DNA of 64,000 nucleotides from Saccharomycopsis phalli. Taxonomy: Eukaryota; Ascomycota; Saccharomycetes; Ascoideales; Saccharomycopsidaceae. The stretch spans positions 248,001-312,000 of the forward strand of contig CP073212.1 of assembly GCA_020342235.1 (NCBI GenBank). The letters are read 5' to 3'. Below, piece after piece: positions 8,867 through 18,568 of this stretch (within the stretch, counting starts at the first letter, position 1; every line of letters starts with the position of its first letter). The notes below the pieces were generated by a model. It did not search any database. It had not been told where the DNA came from and worked only from the letters and a program-made list of their open reading frames with translations. The translations under genes were made by a program, and so were the position numbers.

Positions 8867-10579
8867 ATGTGTGGAATATTTGCAGCCTACCGCTTACCAG
8901 ACGCCCTGGCCTACAAGGACCAGGCGTTGAAACTCTCGAAACGGATCCGCCACCGTGGCCCGGACTGGAGCGGCAACTTCAAGTCACAAAACAACCACAC
9001 CATCCTCTGCCACGAGCGCTTGTCCATTGTCGGCGTGAGCTCGGGCGCCCAGCCAATCACCAGCGAGAACGACGCCTTGGCGCTCACCGTCAACGGCGAG
9101 ATCTACAACCACATCGCGTTGCGCGAGTCGTTCCCTGAGTACCCGTTCAAAACCGCCTCCGACTGTGAGACCATCATCCCATTGTACCAGAAGTACGACC
9201 TCGACGCGCCAAACCACTTGGACGGCATGTTTGCGTTTGTGCTCTACGACGAAAAGCGCGACCGTGTCGTCGCCGCACGAGACCCAATCGGAGTCATCAC
9301 CTTGTACATGGGCCGCAACTCCGCCCAGCCAAACACCCTCTATTTTGCCAGCGAGCTCAAGTGCCTCACTGAGGACTGCGACCTGATTGTCGCCTTCCCG
9401 CCAGGTCACGTGTACGACTCCGACACCGACCGGATCACGCGCTACTTCAACCCGTCGTGGTGGGACGAAAACAAGATCCCAACGACCCCGGTCGACTACG
9501 CAAAGTTGCGCCACACCTTGGAGTTGGCCGTCCGCAAGCGGCTCATGGCAGAGGTGCCGTTTGGTGTGCTTCTCTCCGGCGGATTGGACTCGTCGTTGAT
9601 CGCCTCGATTGCCGCACGTGAGGCTGCACGTGCCTCCGAGAACACCGACCTGGACGAGTTGGCAGGCGTTGACAAGGACGGGAACTTGCACTCCAGCAGC
9701 TGGGGGAAGGTGCATTCCTACGCCGTCGGCTTGAAGGATGCACCAGACTTGTTGGCCGCGCGCAAAGTCGCCAAGTTCATTGGCACCTTGCACCACGAGT
9801 TCACCTTCACCTTGGAGGAGGGCTTGGACGCGTTGAGCGACGTCATATACCACTTGGAGACCTACGACGTCACCACCATCCGCGCATCCACGCCAATGTA
9901 CTTGCTCAGCCGCAAAATCAAGGCCCAGGGCGTCAAGATGGTCTTGTCCGGCGAAGGCTCCGACGAGATCTTTGGCGGATACCTCTACTTTGGCGCAGCA
10001 CCAAACGCAGCCGAATTCCACACCGAGTGCGTGAAGCGGGTCAAGAACTTGCACTTTGCCGACTGTCTCCGTGCAAACAAGTCCACCATGGCCTGGGGCT
10101 TGGAAGCACGGGTGCCATTCTTGGACAAGGCGTTCCTCGACCTCACCATGAACATCGACCCGCGGGAGAAGCTCATCAAGCCAGAGGAGAAGCGCATCGA
10201 GAAGTACATCTTGCGTAAGGCGTTCGACACCTCCGATGACCCGGCCGCCAAGCCGTACTTGCCAGACGAGATCTTGTGGCGCCAAAAGGAGCAGTTTTCC
10301 GACGGTGTCGGCTATGGCTGGATCGACATGTTGAAGGACACTGCCGAGGCCACAATCTCCGACGAGCAGTTTGCCCATCCTAAGCCGGAATGGGGCGACG
10401 ACATCCCAACCACCAAGGAGGCCTACTGGTACCGCTTGAAGTTTGACGAGTTGTTCCCGCAAAAGGCGGCCGCGTCGACTGTGATGCGGTGGATTCCAAA
10501 GGCCGACTGGGGGTGCCACGAGGATCCAAGTGGACGATATGCCAAGTTGCACGAGCAAAAGGTTGACGAGGTGAAGTAA
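8867..10579 (+). CDS. ASN1: Asparagine synthetase (glutamine-hydrolysing)
   Basis: 570 residues, the length of yeast Asn1/Asn2 (572). It makes asparagine from aspartate, glutamine and ATP in the cytosol. The start MCGIFAA exposes the catalytic Cys2 after Met removal; glutaminase-domain hallmarks [17 protein letters not shown] and NGEIYNH follow. The synthetase half has the SGGLDSSL pyrophosphate loop and SGEGSDE motif. The C-terminus ([20 protein letters not shown]) is as in yeast. Codon use is strongly biased to TTG, AAG and GCC, suggesting high expression. Codon 173 is CTG at a position where I recall Ser in S. cerevisiae Asn1 (CDSIISFPPGH), a hint that CTG means Ser here. Confidence 0.97.
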   Translation: MCGIFAAYRLPDALAYKDQALKLSKRIRHRGPDWSGNFKSQNNHTILCHERLSIVGVSSGAQPITSENDALALTVNGEIYNHIALRESFPEYPFKTASDCETIIPLYQKYDLDAPNHLDGMFAFVLYDEKRDRVVAARDPIGVITLYMGRNSAQPNTLYFASELKCLTEDCDLIVAFPPGHVYDSDTDRITRYFNPSWWDENKIPTTPVDYAKLRHTLELAVRKRLMAEVPFGVLLSGGLDSSLIASIAAREAARASENTDLDELAGVDKDGNLHSSSWGKVHSYAVGLKDAPDLLAARKVAKFIGTLHHEFTFTLEEGLDALSDVIYHLETYDVTTIRASTPMYLLSRKIKAQGVKMVLSGEGSDEIFGGYLYFGAAPNAAEFHTECVKRVKNLHFADCLRANKSTMAWGLEARVPFLDKAFLDLTMNIDPREKLIKPEEKRIEKYILRKAFDTSDDPAAKPYLPDEILWRQKEQFSDGVGYGWIDMLKDTAEATISDEQFAHPKPEWGDDIPTTKEAYWYRLKFDELFPQKAAASTVMRWIPKADWGCHEDPSGRYAKLHEQKVDEVK

Positions 10580-10699
10580 TTGTTGACATTGTGGCGGGCT
10601 TGCAATTGGATTGGATATGTGACTTAATTAGACATGGTGGACACTGTGTGTATATAAACTATAAACCATCAATATTCGTGCTGTAGCCACTACATTGTA

Positions 10700-10960
10700 C
10701 CATGAGAGACCTGATGTATGTAGACCTGATGTATATAGACCTGGATGTATGTAGGCTTGGATGGAGATGTAGATCTGGATTGACATGTAGATCTGGATTG
10801 ACATATAAACCTGGATTGACATATGTAGACCTGAATTGACATATAAACCTGAATTGACATATAAACCTGGATTGACATATAAATCTGGATTGACATATAG
10901 ACTTGGATTGACATATAATCCTGGAGTAAACCTGGGGTAGACCTGGAGTAGATTATTGTT
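10700..10960. repeat. 21-bp class minisatellite downstream of ASN1
   Basis: Core CTGGATTGACATATA, with spacing changes and a GTAGACCTG variant at both ends; roughly a dozen degenerate copies. The opposite-strand frame reads as Tyr-Val-Asn-Pro repeats and is not a gene. Confidence 0.85.
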
Positions 10961-11034
10961 GAGGTTGGAAACCACAAGTCACCTACAACGGAGAAGCAAT
11001 TCTACGTTGAATGTACTCACGGCACAACATGCAC

Positions 11035-11310
11035 AACAATAATAATAACATTTATTTTTGTATTTAGCTATATATTGTCTCTGGCATTACGGTTATTCGA
11101 CAGATATATTTTCACTCAGGAGCATCAGGCCCCATTGCTGTTGAAGAAAACCCATTGTCAACCCTCACTTGATTGCTTGGGATTAAAAACTTCAATTTGG
11201 AGCAATCATATTGTCGGTACTTAGTACTTGTACTGATTGTGTAAGCCTGGTCGCCCTTGTTGCCGAGTGTGACCGCTGAATCTCGCCATATGTCGGAGGA
11301 GTCATGTTCC
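11035..11310 (+). mobile_element. Fragment of an old LTR-type retroelement, copy A (broken)
   Basis: About 270 bp clearly related to 15545-15860. Shared blocks include GTATTTAGCTATATATTGTCTC, here cited only by its ends, and ATTCGACAGATATATTTTC. The two have diverged substantially, so insertion is not recent. In the better-kept copy the distal part reads like a Gag zinc-knuckle region, hence the tentative Ty1/copia assignment. Only a small part of an element is present and it is not coding-competent. A long non-coding repeat of another kind remains possible. Confidence 0.4.
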
Positions 11311-11689
11311 ACACGCTCTGGCAAAACTATACAAGTTTATGGATTGATTAACAAACACTTTCCAATAGCTCTGGACATGGTAAATCATGTATGATGGAGG
11401 GGGAATCCCACATCTTTTGTACTTTGGGTCATTGCCAAATAGTTTGAGTAACGAGCCGTCTGTGTGGCTTTTTCCACTGAGTAGTTGTGATGCTCAGTTG
11501 AGGATTGTCTTGGGGCTGCAAGCGCTTCCGTAGTTTAAGGAAACAAGTAAATTTCAATTCAATCGTCACTACCGTTTGATTATTCAATTACAAAGCAACA
11601 AAACTCATATAACTAACTAAACATCTGAGCACAAGTTTGTAACAATGCCACATTCTCTGGATAATGAAATCGGTATTGACAATTATACA

Positions 11690-11850
11690 GTAAACCTATG
11701 TAGTAGACTATAGAGTAGACCTGTAGAGTAGACTTATGGAATAGATTACGGAACAGACCTATGGAATAAATCTGGAGTATACTTCTAAATTACACTATGA
11801 AATAGACTTATGCAATAGACCTAGAGTAGACCTGGTGTGCAATAGAATAC
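11690..11850. repeat. GTAGACCT-type minisatellite
   Basis: Degenerate ~20-bp units such as AGAGTAGACCT and TATGGAATAGA. It shares the GTAGACCTGG core with the array on the other side of the relic at 11035-11310. Confidence 0.75.
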
Positions 11851-12628
11851 ACAACTTGAAAGTGCTACGACCATAACTAATCCAAAATTGTAATTACCAC
11901 GTTGAAACAAAATTCCTCCATTGCGAGATTCAGCAGTCAAACTTACCCAAGGGCACCAGGCTTATCTAACAAGTACTACGAATTGAGAAAACTAATCAAT
12001 TGTAATAATACTAGGATACGAGTTGGTAAAGGAACTAAATATACTCGCTTGACAACTCAAAGTGACTATTTATACTTGAGAAAAGACGCCAGCCAAAGAG
12101 AAAGACAATACTGTTGTAGGAAATGTTTCTAATTAGGCCATTTACTTTGACACACGTGAAATATCAAAAGAATCGGAAACAAAATATTAGAAAAACTCTC
12201 AACTCCATTACAGCAATCAAGGAATAATCTCAGTCAATTATGTGAGTACTGATGGACTTATCATCAGGTGCCTCAGGATTTCTCACCCACTGCCCCCAGA
12301 ATATTTATAAACGAATACACTTGTCAAATAACGACATCTTCAGAGACAATACAACCAAATACAATAATACCATGTAAATCAAGACTGACCGCAATTCCTC
12401 CGCTACGCCTACTCATGTACACGTGACACACAGCCTCTTTAAGCTGGCACTATATATACACCACCAGATATTTTGCTACATCTTGCCACATCCCACAAAG
12501 TCCCCAACCAACTCCATTGCCCATGTATAATCATCCATCACTACAGTCTTGGTAATTCGCTGCAGATCCCGTCCGCACCACTTACCCGGCCTGGACCATA
12601 ACTCCAGCAAAAACATTTGTAACTCACC

Positions 12629-14899
12629 ATGGATTTCGAGTCAACCGAGGATTTGGACGGGGTGCGATTACCATGGAACGCGTTCCCCACGTCGAGTCTC
12701 GACACGGCCAATCTCTCTGTGCCCCTCTCGTGTCTCTATACCCCGCTCCACGAGAAGGAAGACCTTCTGATTATCCAGGATAATCCCGTAGTCAACAAGA
12801 CCTCCGGCACGGTACTAAACCCGTTTTGCCATGTCGACATGGGTTCGCGCACCTGGACGTGTCCCATTTCGAACTCGCGAAGCCCGCTTCCGGCACACCT
12901 TGTGGAAAACCCCCAGTGGTTGCAAGAGATTATGACCAACACCACCATCGAGTACAGCTTGGACAAACAGGCGCAGTTCCCGTGCATATATCTCATTATG
13001 ATCGACCTTGCGACCGACGCGGAAAACTTGCAGGCTCTCAAGGACACGATTCTCTCGTCGCTCAGCATTCTTCCTGAAAATGCGCTAGTCGGCCTCATGA
13101 CGTTTGGCAAGCACGTCAGCATCTACCAGTTGTCCGACGACAGCAGCTGCACCAACTACGTCTTCAACGGGGCCAAAATGTACTCCATGACCCAGCTCCG
13201 CACCAAGCTCGGCATCATTTCCAACGACATGCGTTCACCAAACACCGACCTGTACATTGGCTCCAAGTTCTTCCAGCCGTTGTACCGCTGCGAATTCGTG
13301 ATCCAGATGGTCTTGGACAGCATCACCGATAGCCTCTTTGCCGTCAACCACGCAAAGGAACGTCCTTTGCGCTGCACAGGAACCGCAATCGCCATTGCCA
13401 TCAACTTGCTCGAGACGTGCTTCCCAAAAACCGGAGTCGAGATCCTCGCCTTCCTCTCCGGCCCGGCTAACCACGGGCCCAAGGGCAAGATCACCACCTC
13501 TCTCTTGAAAGATCACTTGCGGTCCCACAAGGACATCCAGAAGAACAAATACCTGACCGACAGCAAGAAATTCTACTCGATGTTGGCGTCCCGGGCTTGC
13601 AAGCAGGGCTACATCACCAACTTCTTCATTGGAAGTCTTGACCAGGTCGGATTGTACGAAATGACGTCGCTCAGCGACCAGTCTGGGGGCAGCGTGATCT
13701 TCTCGGATTCGTTCCAGACATCTATCTTCAAGAACTCGTTGATCAAGTACTTGCAGAACCAACCCGATGAAGAAACCCCCGAGGACACAACATACGGTTT
13801 GAACGGATCTCTTGAGGTCAAAACCTCCGCCAGCCTTAAAATCACCGGTATGATAGGTCACGTGACATCGTTGCAGAAGAGTGGGACCAACGTCGACGGG
13901 CAGCAGATTGGGGTTGGGGGTACCAATTCGTGGAAGTTGCTGAAGATTTTCTGCAATTCAACGTATGCTGTCTACTTCAACATCAGCAAAACCGTCAACC
14001 AGAAAGTGCCAAGTAGCAACGGTGCGTTTATTCAGTTCCTCTTTTACTACCAGCATCCAAGCGGGAACTACAGGCTTCGCGTGACTACGATCCAGCGACC
14101 TGTGTATAATTTCAGCACCAGCAAACAGATGTTTGTCGGGTGTTTTGACCAGGAAGCCGCAGTGGTTGCGATTGCGCGCATTGTATCCCATCGGATCTTT
14201 GTCACTGGCGAAAACCCCGAGACCACCAAGAATTGGTTGGACCAGGTGTTGGTGACGTTGATGAAGAACTTTGCCAGCATCAGCAGCGAGAAAAACATCG
14301 AGATCAGCAGTGGGTTCAACATGTTCCCTCAGTTTATATACAATCTCCGCCGGTCGTTTTTGTTGAGGCTTTTCAACTACTCGCCAGACGAGTCTGTCTA
14401 CTACAACCACATTCTTCTCCATGAGGACACAAACAACTCGCTTATCATCATCCAGCCTACGCTCACGAGCTACGAGCAGAACCCGGACGATCCGCAGCAG
14501 ATTGACTGCGAGCCGGTGCTTTTGGACTCGATCTCGGTGAAACCGACGCGGATTTTGCTTTTGGATACGTTTTTCGAGGTGCTAATATACCATGGCGAGA
14601 CCATTGCCAACTGGAAGCAGCTTGGGTATCAGAACGATCCGGAGTATGAGGACTTCAAGCAGTTTTTGCAAATGCCAAAGAATGAGGTTACCAATATCCT
14701 CATTGACCGTACGCCGCTCCCACGGTTTATTGACTGTGACGAAGGTGGATCGCAGTCGCGGTTTCTCTATTCGAAGCTCAATCCTACAAATTCGTATAAT
14801 TCGCAGAATATTTACGGAGGCGGAGGGGCGGTGATTTTGACTGACGATGTTTGTTTGCAGACGTTTATACAGGAGATAACTTTGCGAGTGAAGAAGTAG
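12629..14899 (+). CDS. NEL1: Sec23 paralogue with degenerate zinc finger (Nel1-like Sar1 GAP)
   Basis: 756 residues, co-linear with Sec23 from MDFESTEDLDGVRLPWN to the gelsolin-like C-terminus. Sec23 is the COPII inner-coat subunit and GAP for Sar1. The catalytic Arg-finger motif is kept (GGSQSRF, Arg711). The zinc finger is not: in the region matching yeast C56/C61/C80/C83 only one ligand survives (C78); the positions around residues 55-60 and 81 are Asn, Gly/Ser and Ser. The trunk and beta-barrel regions are also much more divergent than in true Sec23. This fits yeast Nel1, a cytosolic Sec23 paralogue that keeps Sar1 GAP activity but is not a coat subunit. A fast-evolving true Sec23 is the alternative; finding a canonical SEC23 elsewhere would settle it. 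Confidence 0.75.
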   Translation: MDFESTEDLDGVRLPWNAFPTSSLDTANLSVPLSCLYTPLHEKEDLLIIQDNPVVNKTSGTVLNPFCHVDMGSRTWTCPISNSRSPLPAHLVENPQWLQEIMTNTTIEYSLDKQAQFPCIYLIMIDLATDAENLQALKDTILSSLSILPENALVGLMTFGKHVSIYQLSDDSSCTNYVFNGAKMYSMTQLRTKLGIISNDMRSPNTDLYIGSKFFQPLYRCEFVIQMVLDSITDSLFAVNHAKERPLRCTGTAIAIAINLLETCFPKTGVEILAFLSGPANHGPKGKITTSLLKDHLRSHKDIQKNKYLTDSKKFYSMLASRACKQGYITNFFIGSLDQVGLYEMTSLSDQSGGSVIFSDSFQTSIFKNSLIKYLQNQPDEETPEDTTYGLNGSLEVKTSASLKITGMIGHVTSLQKSGTNVDGQQIGVGGTNSWKLLKIFCNSTYAVYFNISKTVNQKVPSSNGAFIQFLFYYQHPSGNYRLRVTTIQRPVYNFSTSKQMFVGCFDQEAAVVAIARIVSHRIFVTGENPETTKNWLDQVLVTLMKNFASISSEKNIEISSGFNMFPQFIYNLRRSFLLRLFNYSPDESVYYNHILLHEDTNNSLIIIQPTLTSYEQNPDDPQQIDCEPVLLDSISVKPTRILLLDTFFEVLIYHGETIANWKQLGYQNDPEYEDFKQFLQMPKNEVTNILIDRTPLPRFIDCDEGGSQSRFLYSKLNPTNSYNSQNIYGGGGAVILTDDVCLQTFIQEITLRVKK

Positions 14900-15296
14900 G
14901 AGGTTTTGAGTGAAGAAGTAGGATGCGTTTCGAGTGAGGTGTAAAGAAATTTGTAGGTAAATAGAGATAAGAGTAAAGAAATGATCCGACTTGAGTAAGA
15001 AATGTTTGATGGTGGTTGTGTTGAATGGGTTAATAGATGATCAGTTGATCATTGGGCACAAACCAAACGACGGTGAAAATGAGTTGTATATAGTCAAATT
15101 GTGGTGTGAATAATAGTCAACCTGGGTTATTAAATATTGTCAAATTGTGCTATAAATAATGGCAATCTGAGTTGCAATCTGAGTTATAGACAATAGCACG
15201 AGTTATTAAGCAACCACACAATTGACCAAACTGTAATTTACGATGGTATCCGATTATTTAAATGATCAACGATCGACTGGTTGAGATCACAAAGTT

Positions 15297-15500
15297 AAAT
15301 GTGCTGAGCAAGTTGGGTTGAGCAAGTTGAACTGAGCAAGTTGGATAACCAGTTGGACCAGTTGAATTAACCAGTTGGACTGAACAAGTTGAATTGAGAA
15401 AGTTGACTTGAGAAAGTTGACTTGAGAAAGTTGAATTGAAAAAGTTGAATTGATCAGGATCAAGTAAGTGGGATTGACCAGTTGAATTACCAGTTATCAT
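15297..15500. repeat. Minisatellite with AAGTTGAATTGA-type unit
   Basis: About fifteen degenerate copies of a 15-17 bp unit (GAGCAAGTTGAACT, GAGAAAGTTGACTT and similar). Confidence 0.85.
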
Positions 15501-15544
15501 TTGAATTACTAGCTAATCAGTTGAATTCAGTCATCAGTTAAGTT

Positions 15545-15860
15545 AAGTTAAGTATATTTAGTTCTGTATTTAGCTATATATTGTCTCCGGAAACACGGTG
15601 ATTCGACAGATATATTTTCACTCAGGAACATCCTGAGGCAGCATTCTATTGAAGAAAACCCTTTATAACCCTAAACGGTTATATGGGCTGAAAAACTTCA
15701 ATGGGAGCAGTGTTGTTAGTGGTTTAACGTGACTGGCTATTGGTTATGCGAGAAGCCTGGCCATCCTTCGGCTAAATGCCGGCGCTATCCGGCCGCTGAA
15801 TCTCGTGACGATGGGCGCACGACTCGTCGGGGTCGTTCATTGCTCGTTTGCGAGACTTCC
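15545..15860 (+). mobile_element. Fragment of an old LTR-type retroelement, copy B (broken), with Gag zinc-knuckle-like segment
   Basis: Related along its length to copy A at 11035-11310. The distal part, on the plus strand around 15745-15790, reads as a CEKPGH...KC zinc-knuckle-like segment followed by an Arg-rich stretch, as in Gag of Ty1/copia-type elements. It lies ~60 bp from a tRNA-like sequence, the kind of site such elements prefer. It is a short relic, not an intact element; divergence between copies suggests it is old. Family assignment is tentative. Confidence 0.42.
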
Positions 15861-15917
15861 TTGTATTGCCCTTCTGAGGCGTAGTGTGCTCTTTCTGGAG
15901 ACTTTCTTGAGTATTGG

Positions 15918-16004
15918 GGCGGTTTGGTGGGGCTCGAACCCGGTAACTACCTCATGATGCGCCCTCCATAAGGCATGAGGTGTTTTCCATTCGGCCAAAC
16001 CTCC
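15918..16004 (-). tRNA. tRNA-like sequence, possibly a degenerate or intron-bearing tRNA
   Basis: On the minus strand TGGCCGAATGG fits the A-box consensus and GGTTCGAGCCC the B-box. Ends GGAGGTT and AACCGCC can pair with one mismatch. Between the boxes is a perfect 8-bp inverted repeat (ACCTCATG/CATGAGGT), which could be an anticodon stem extended by an intron. However, the D arm and T stem pair poorly, no clear anticodon loop emerges and no T-run terminator follows. It may be a pseudogene or a relic. Isotype not assigned. Confidence 0.35.
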
Positions 16005-16230
16005 TGCCCCCAGTCATCAGTTGAACCATGGTGTACATGGTGTACATCACTGACCTGTATTTATATACATCTACATCACAGAATCGGGAACCTGGCATGG
16101 CTACAATTGAATAATTATTAACGCACAGTTGAGTGACTGCGCATGTATCTTCAAGAGATATCATGTCATGCTGTGTTGATACCGCGTATTGGCACTGGGT
16201 GTGAGTACCGAGTCTCCATTGGACATACCC

Positions 16231-16237
16231 CGGGTAA
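16231..16237. promoter_or_regulatory. Reb1-like site (CGGGTAA)
   Basis: Reverse complement of TTACCCG, about 43 bp before the ATG at 16280. Confidence 0.45.
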
Positions 16238-16279
16238 CTCCCGTATTTAACCTGGCGCGGTGTGGCTCAAGTGACAAAA

Positions 16280-17167
16280 ATGACTCCACTCAAGGTTGGG
16301 TTTGTGCCTGAGCATTTCTCGACGCCGCTCCATTTTGCTGCGACCAAGGGATTCTTCAGCAAGGCTGGGCTCGAGGTCGAGCTTGTGCCGTTTTTGGCCG
16401 GCTCGGGCCATCTTATCCAGTGTCTTGGCGACAAGTCCATCGACGTGGCAATTGGGCTCACTGAGGCGTTTGTGAGGGGAATCGCCAACGGGAACGAGCT
16501 GTACCACATTGTGGGTACCTACGTCGAGTCGCCACTCTGCTGGTCTGTGTCTACCGGCTATGGGCGGGACGACATTGCGCGCGTGGAGGATCTCCAGGAC
16601 AAGCGCTTGGCGGTGAGCCGCCTTGGGTCCGGGTCGTATGTGATGTCATATGTGTTGGGCAAGCAACACGGGTTCACGCGGCCGTACTTTGGTAGCCACC
16701 CGACGTTGTCTACGTTTGAGCGGCTCCGTGCGTCGGTGAATGAGAAGCCCGGCGAGGAGCCGCTGGACGGGTTTATGTGGGAGTACTTCACGACGAAGCG
16801 GTACTACGACAACCAGGAGCTCAAACAGATTGGCAAGATCTATACCCCGTGGCCGTCGTGGGTTGTGACATGTCAGAGTGGGCTTGCAAAGTCGGATGCG
16901 CTTGAGCGGTTTTTGCTGGCGGTGCAGGAGGGCATTGCGTACTTCCGCGGGCACGAGCCGGAGGCGGTTGAGTACATTTCGTCGGAGCTCGACTACAGCG
17001 AGGAAGACGCGACGGAGTGGCTCAAGACGGTGCGATTTGCGGAGACGGTTGCGCGGGTTGACGGTGCGAGTGTGATCTGGAATACTCTTGAGGTGCTTGA
17101 GGATGCAGGGGTAGTGAGCGGCGAGCGGCAGGAAGTGAAGACCCGATTGCAGAACCAAGTGCGGTAG
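16280..17167 (+). CDS. NMT1/THI5-like periplasmic-binding-fold protein (Ca3427-like)
   Basis: 295 residues from ATG 16280 (MTPLKVGFVPEHFSTPLHFAATKGFF). The architecture is a type II solute-binding fold of the SsuA/THI5 group: a KVGFVPEHFSTPL first strand, a G(F)FSKAGLEVEL segment, DVAIGLTEAFVRG, then a second lobe with WEYFTTKRYYD. It resembles the single-domain fungal proteins typified by Candida albicans Ca3427, which have an NMT1/THI5-like domain but are not established thiamine enzymes. The THI5 active-site Cys motif CCCFC is absent, so pyrimidine synthesis should not be assumed. No signal peptide, so probably cytosolic. Ligand unknown. Confidence 0.78.
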   Translation: MTPLKVGFVPEHFSTPLHFAATKGFFSKAGLEVELVPFLAGSGHLIQCLGDKSIDVAIGLTEAFVRGIANGNELYHIVGTYVESPLCWSVSTGYGRDDIARVEDLQDKRLAVSRLGSGSYVMSYVLGKQHGFTRPYFGSHPTLSTFERLRASVNEKPGEEPLDGFMWEYFTTKRYYDNQELKQIGKIYTPWPSWVVTCQSGLAKSDALERFLLAVQEGIAYFRGHEPEAVEYISSELDYSEEDATEWLKTVRFAETVARVDGASVIWNTLEVLEDAGVVSGERQEVKTRLQNQVR

Positions 17168-17288
17168 AGTATCTGAATATACAGAGGCGGTCTTGCATAT
17201 ACGTAGTGCCAAGAGCAGGTTGGTGGTGCACCTTGTGCCTCACTGTCGCAGTTGGTTGTACAAAAATACCTACATGCTCATGCATGAC

Positions 17289-18017
17289 TCAGTTGATTAG
17301 ATAATTTATTTGTAGCTTGCTAGTGGGGGAGTGTCGTTTCGTCCGGTACTGCTGCCCGAGTCCCTGGGTGCTCTTTGCCCCGTGGAGCTTCTGCGGCAGA
17401 AACAGGCTCTTGGGCGGCGGGTACGTGTAGTCCTGGTACTCGTACGCAAAATTCGCGGGCGCAAACTCCCCCGGCGGGTAGTCTACCGCCAAACCCTGGC
17501 TGGACGGCGGGGTGGGTATCGCAGCCATGGGGTAGGCGCTGGACGAGATGAAGTTCATTGACTTTTGCTTGTATAGTTTCTTGTTGAAGCGGCTGTGGGG
17601 GTTCTTGTGCGTGCGTGAGATGTGGGCATTGAGCTGGTCGATCCGGCTAAACGCCTGGCTGCAGTCTGAGCAGACGTGCGATTTTTCACCGTGTACGGAG
17701 TTCAAATGGCGGTTGCACTCGTTGGACGAGGCAAATCCTAGCACAGTGTACGGGCAGCCATGATAGGAGCAGTAGTAGGAGCGCTGGACGTTATGGTAGT
17801 CAAAGTGGAGGGCCAAGTCGTATATAGTTTGGAAGGACAATTTGCAGTGGTTGCAGTTATAGAGCCCACGCTTGCGGTTCTTGACAATGTAGTCCTTGAT
17901 ATCGGGCGAGGTGACGATGCGGTAGTACCTGCTATTCCGATCTTTCTTGAACCGCGAGACCAAGCGGTCGTATTCATCTTTTCTCATTCCAGTCTCTGCA
18001 ATGAAATCCATGTTCAT
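17289..18017 (-). CDS. C2H2 zinc-finger protein, three fingers
   Basis: 242 residues. Three C2H2 fingers: C55/C58/H71/H75, C83/C88/H104/H109 and C116/C119/H132/H137. The middle finger contains CPYTVLGFASSNE, also present as CPFTVLGFANQRE in the gene at 33615. The N-terminal 50 residues are basic and polar. The C-terminal 100 residues are rich in Pro/Tyr/Ala/Lys and end KLQINYLIN. Likely a nuclear DNA-binding factor; I cannot name an orthologue. Convergent with the NMT1/THI5-like gene, 121 bp between stops. Confidence 0.75.
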   Translation of the reverse strand: MNMDFIAETGMRKDEYDRLVSRFKKDRNSRYYRIVTSPDIKDYIVKNRKRGLYNCNHCKLSFQTIYDLALHFDYHNVQRSYYCSYHGCPYTVLGFASSNECNRHLNSVHGEKSHVCSDCSQAFSRIDQLNAHISRTHKNPHSRFNKKLYKQKSMNFISSSAYPMAAIPTPPSSQGLAVDYPPGEFAPANFAYEYQDYTYPPPKSLFLPQKLHGAKSTQGLGQQYRTKRHSPTSKLQINYLIN

Positions 18018-18568
18018 ATAAGTTCATTTGGGGGATACCTCACGGGCAATTGTCTGGGAGCCTAAAATACCAGAAGACACAAGAAGATATTTATTTGAAA
18101 AAAAAAAGAAAGCTTATAGGTTCGAGTCAAAAATGTCCAAAAAGATACCACGGGTGCCTATCCTTGCAGGGATACGCGTCGCGACTTGTCTGATGGATGT
18201 GATTCCAGGTTTCATTCCGGTAAACGCACATGAGGGTTGGTCGCCATTGTCTTGCTTTCTTCTAGAATACTTCTGAATACAATCCTGCCCCTGCCCCTCC
18301 CGGTCTAGCAGAGCCCCGTCTACCTCCCCTGAGACAACTGCCAGATGTAATCTACCCCGTGTGCAGTGCGCTACTGGTTTCAACCGTGCGCTACCGTGAG
18401 CTACCGTACCCTCGACTGCCCCAACCGTGCCCTCGGCCAGCCTCAACCGTGTGCTGCCATGCGCTAACCGTGTCCTCGACCGTGCGCTAACCGTACCCTC
18501 GACCGTGCGCTAACCGTACCCTCGACCGTCCCAACCGTGCGCTGCCATACCCTCGACCTGGCCCAATG
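18018..18568. other. Intergenic region with CCGTGCGCTA-type repeat
   Basis: 18360-18555 holds 10-20 bp degenerate repeats built from CAACCGTGC, GCTACCGT and CCCTCGAC, near the 3' end of the carrier gene. The remainder is the promoter side of the zinc-finger gene, with an A-run at 18098. No gene seen. Confidence 0.7.

Larger units (their letters stand above)
10580..12628. other. Intergenic region with two related minisatellites and a retroelement relic
   Basis: About 2 kb. 10700-10960 and 11690-11850 hold related arrays, both with GTAGACCTGG-like units; between them lies the relic at ~11035-11310. 11310-11690 and 11850-12628 show nothing gene-like; small frames there lack ATG starts or homology. 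A TATATATA run near 12450 may serve the Sec23-like gene. Confidence 0.65.
14900..16279. other. Intergenic region: minisatellite, retroelement relic, tRNA-like sequence
   Basis: 14900-15240 is unremarkable AT-rich DNA. It is followed by a minisatellite (15297-15500), the relic copy B (15545-15860), the tRNA-like sequence (15918-16004) and the promoter of the NMT1/THI5-like gene with a CGGGTAA site. Confidence 0.7.

Noticed and set aside
8984-10558. 524-codon minus-strand frame opposite ASN1
   Set aside because: Shadow of strong codon bias in ASN1; no family resemblance.
11902-12132. 76-codon plus-strand frame
   Set aside because: No ATG start and no recognisable family.
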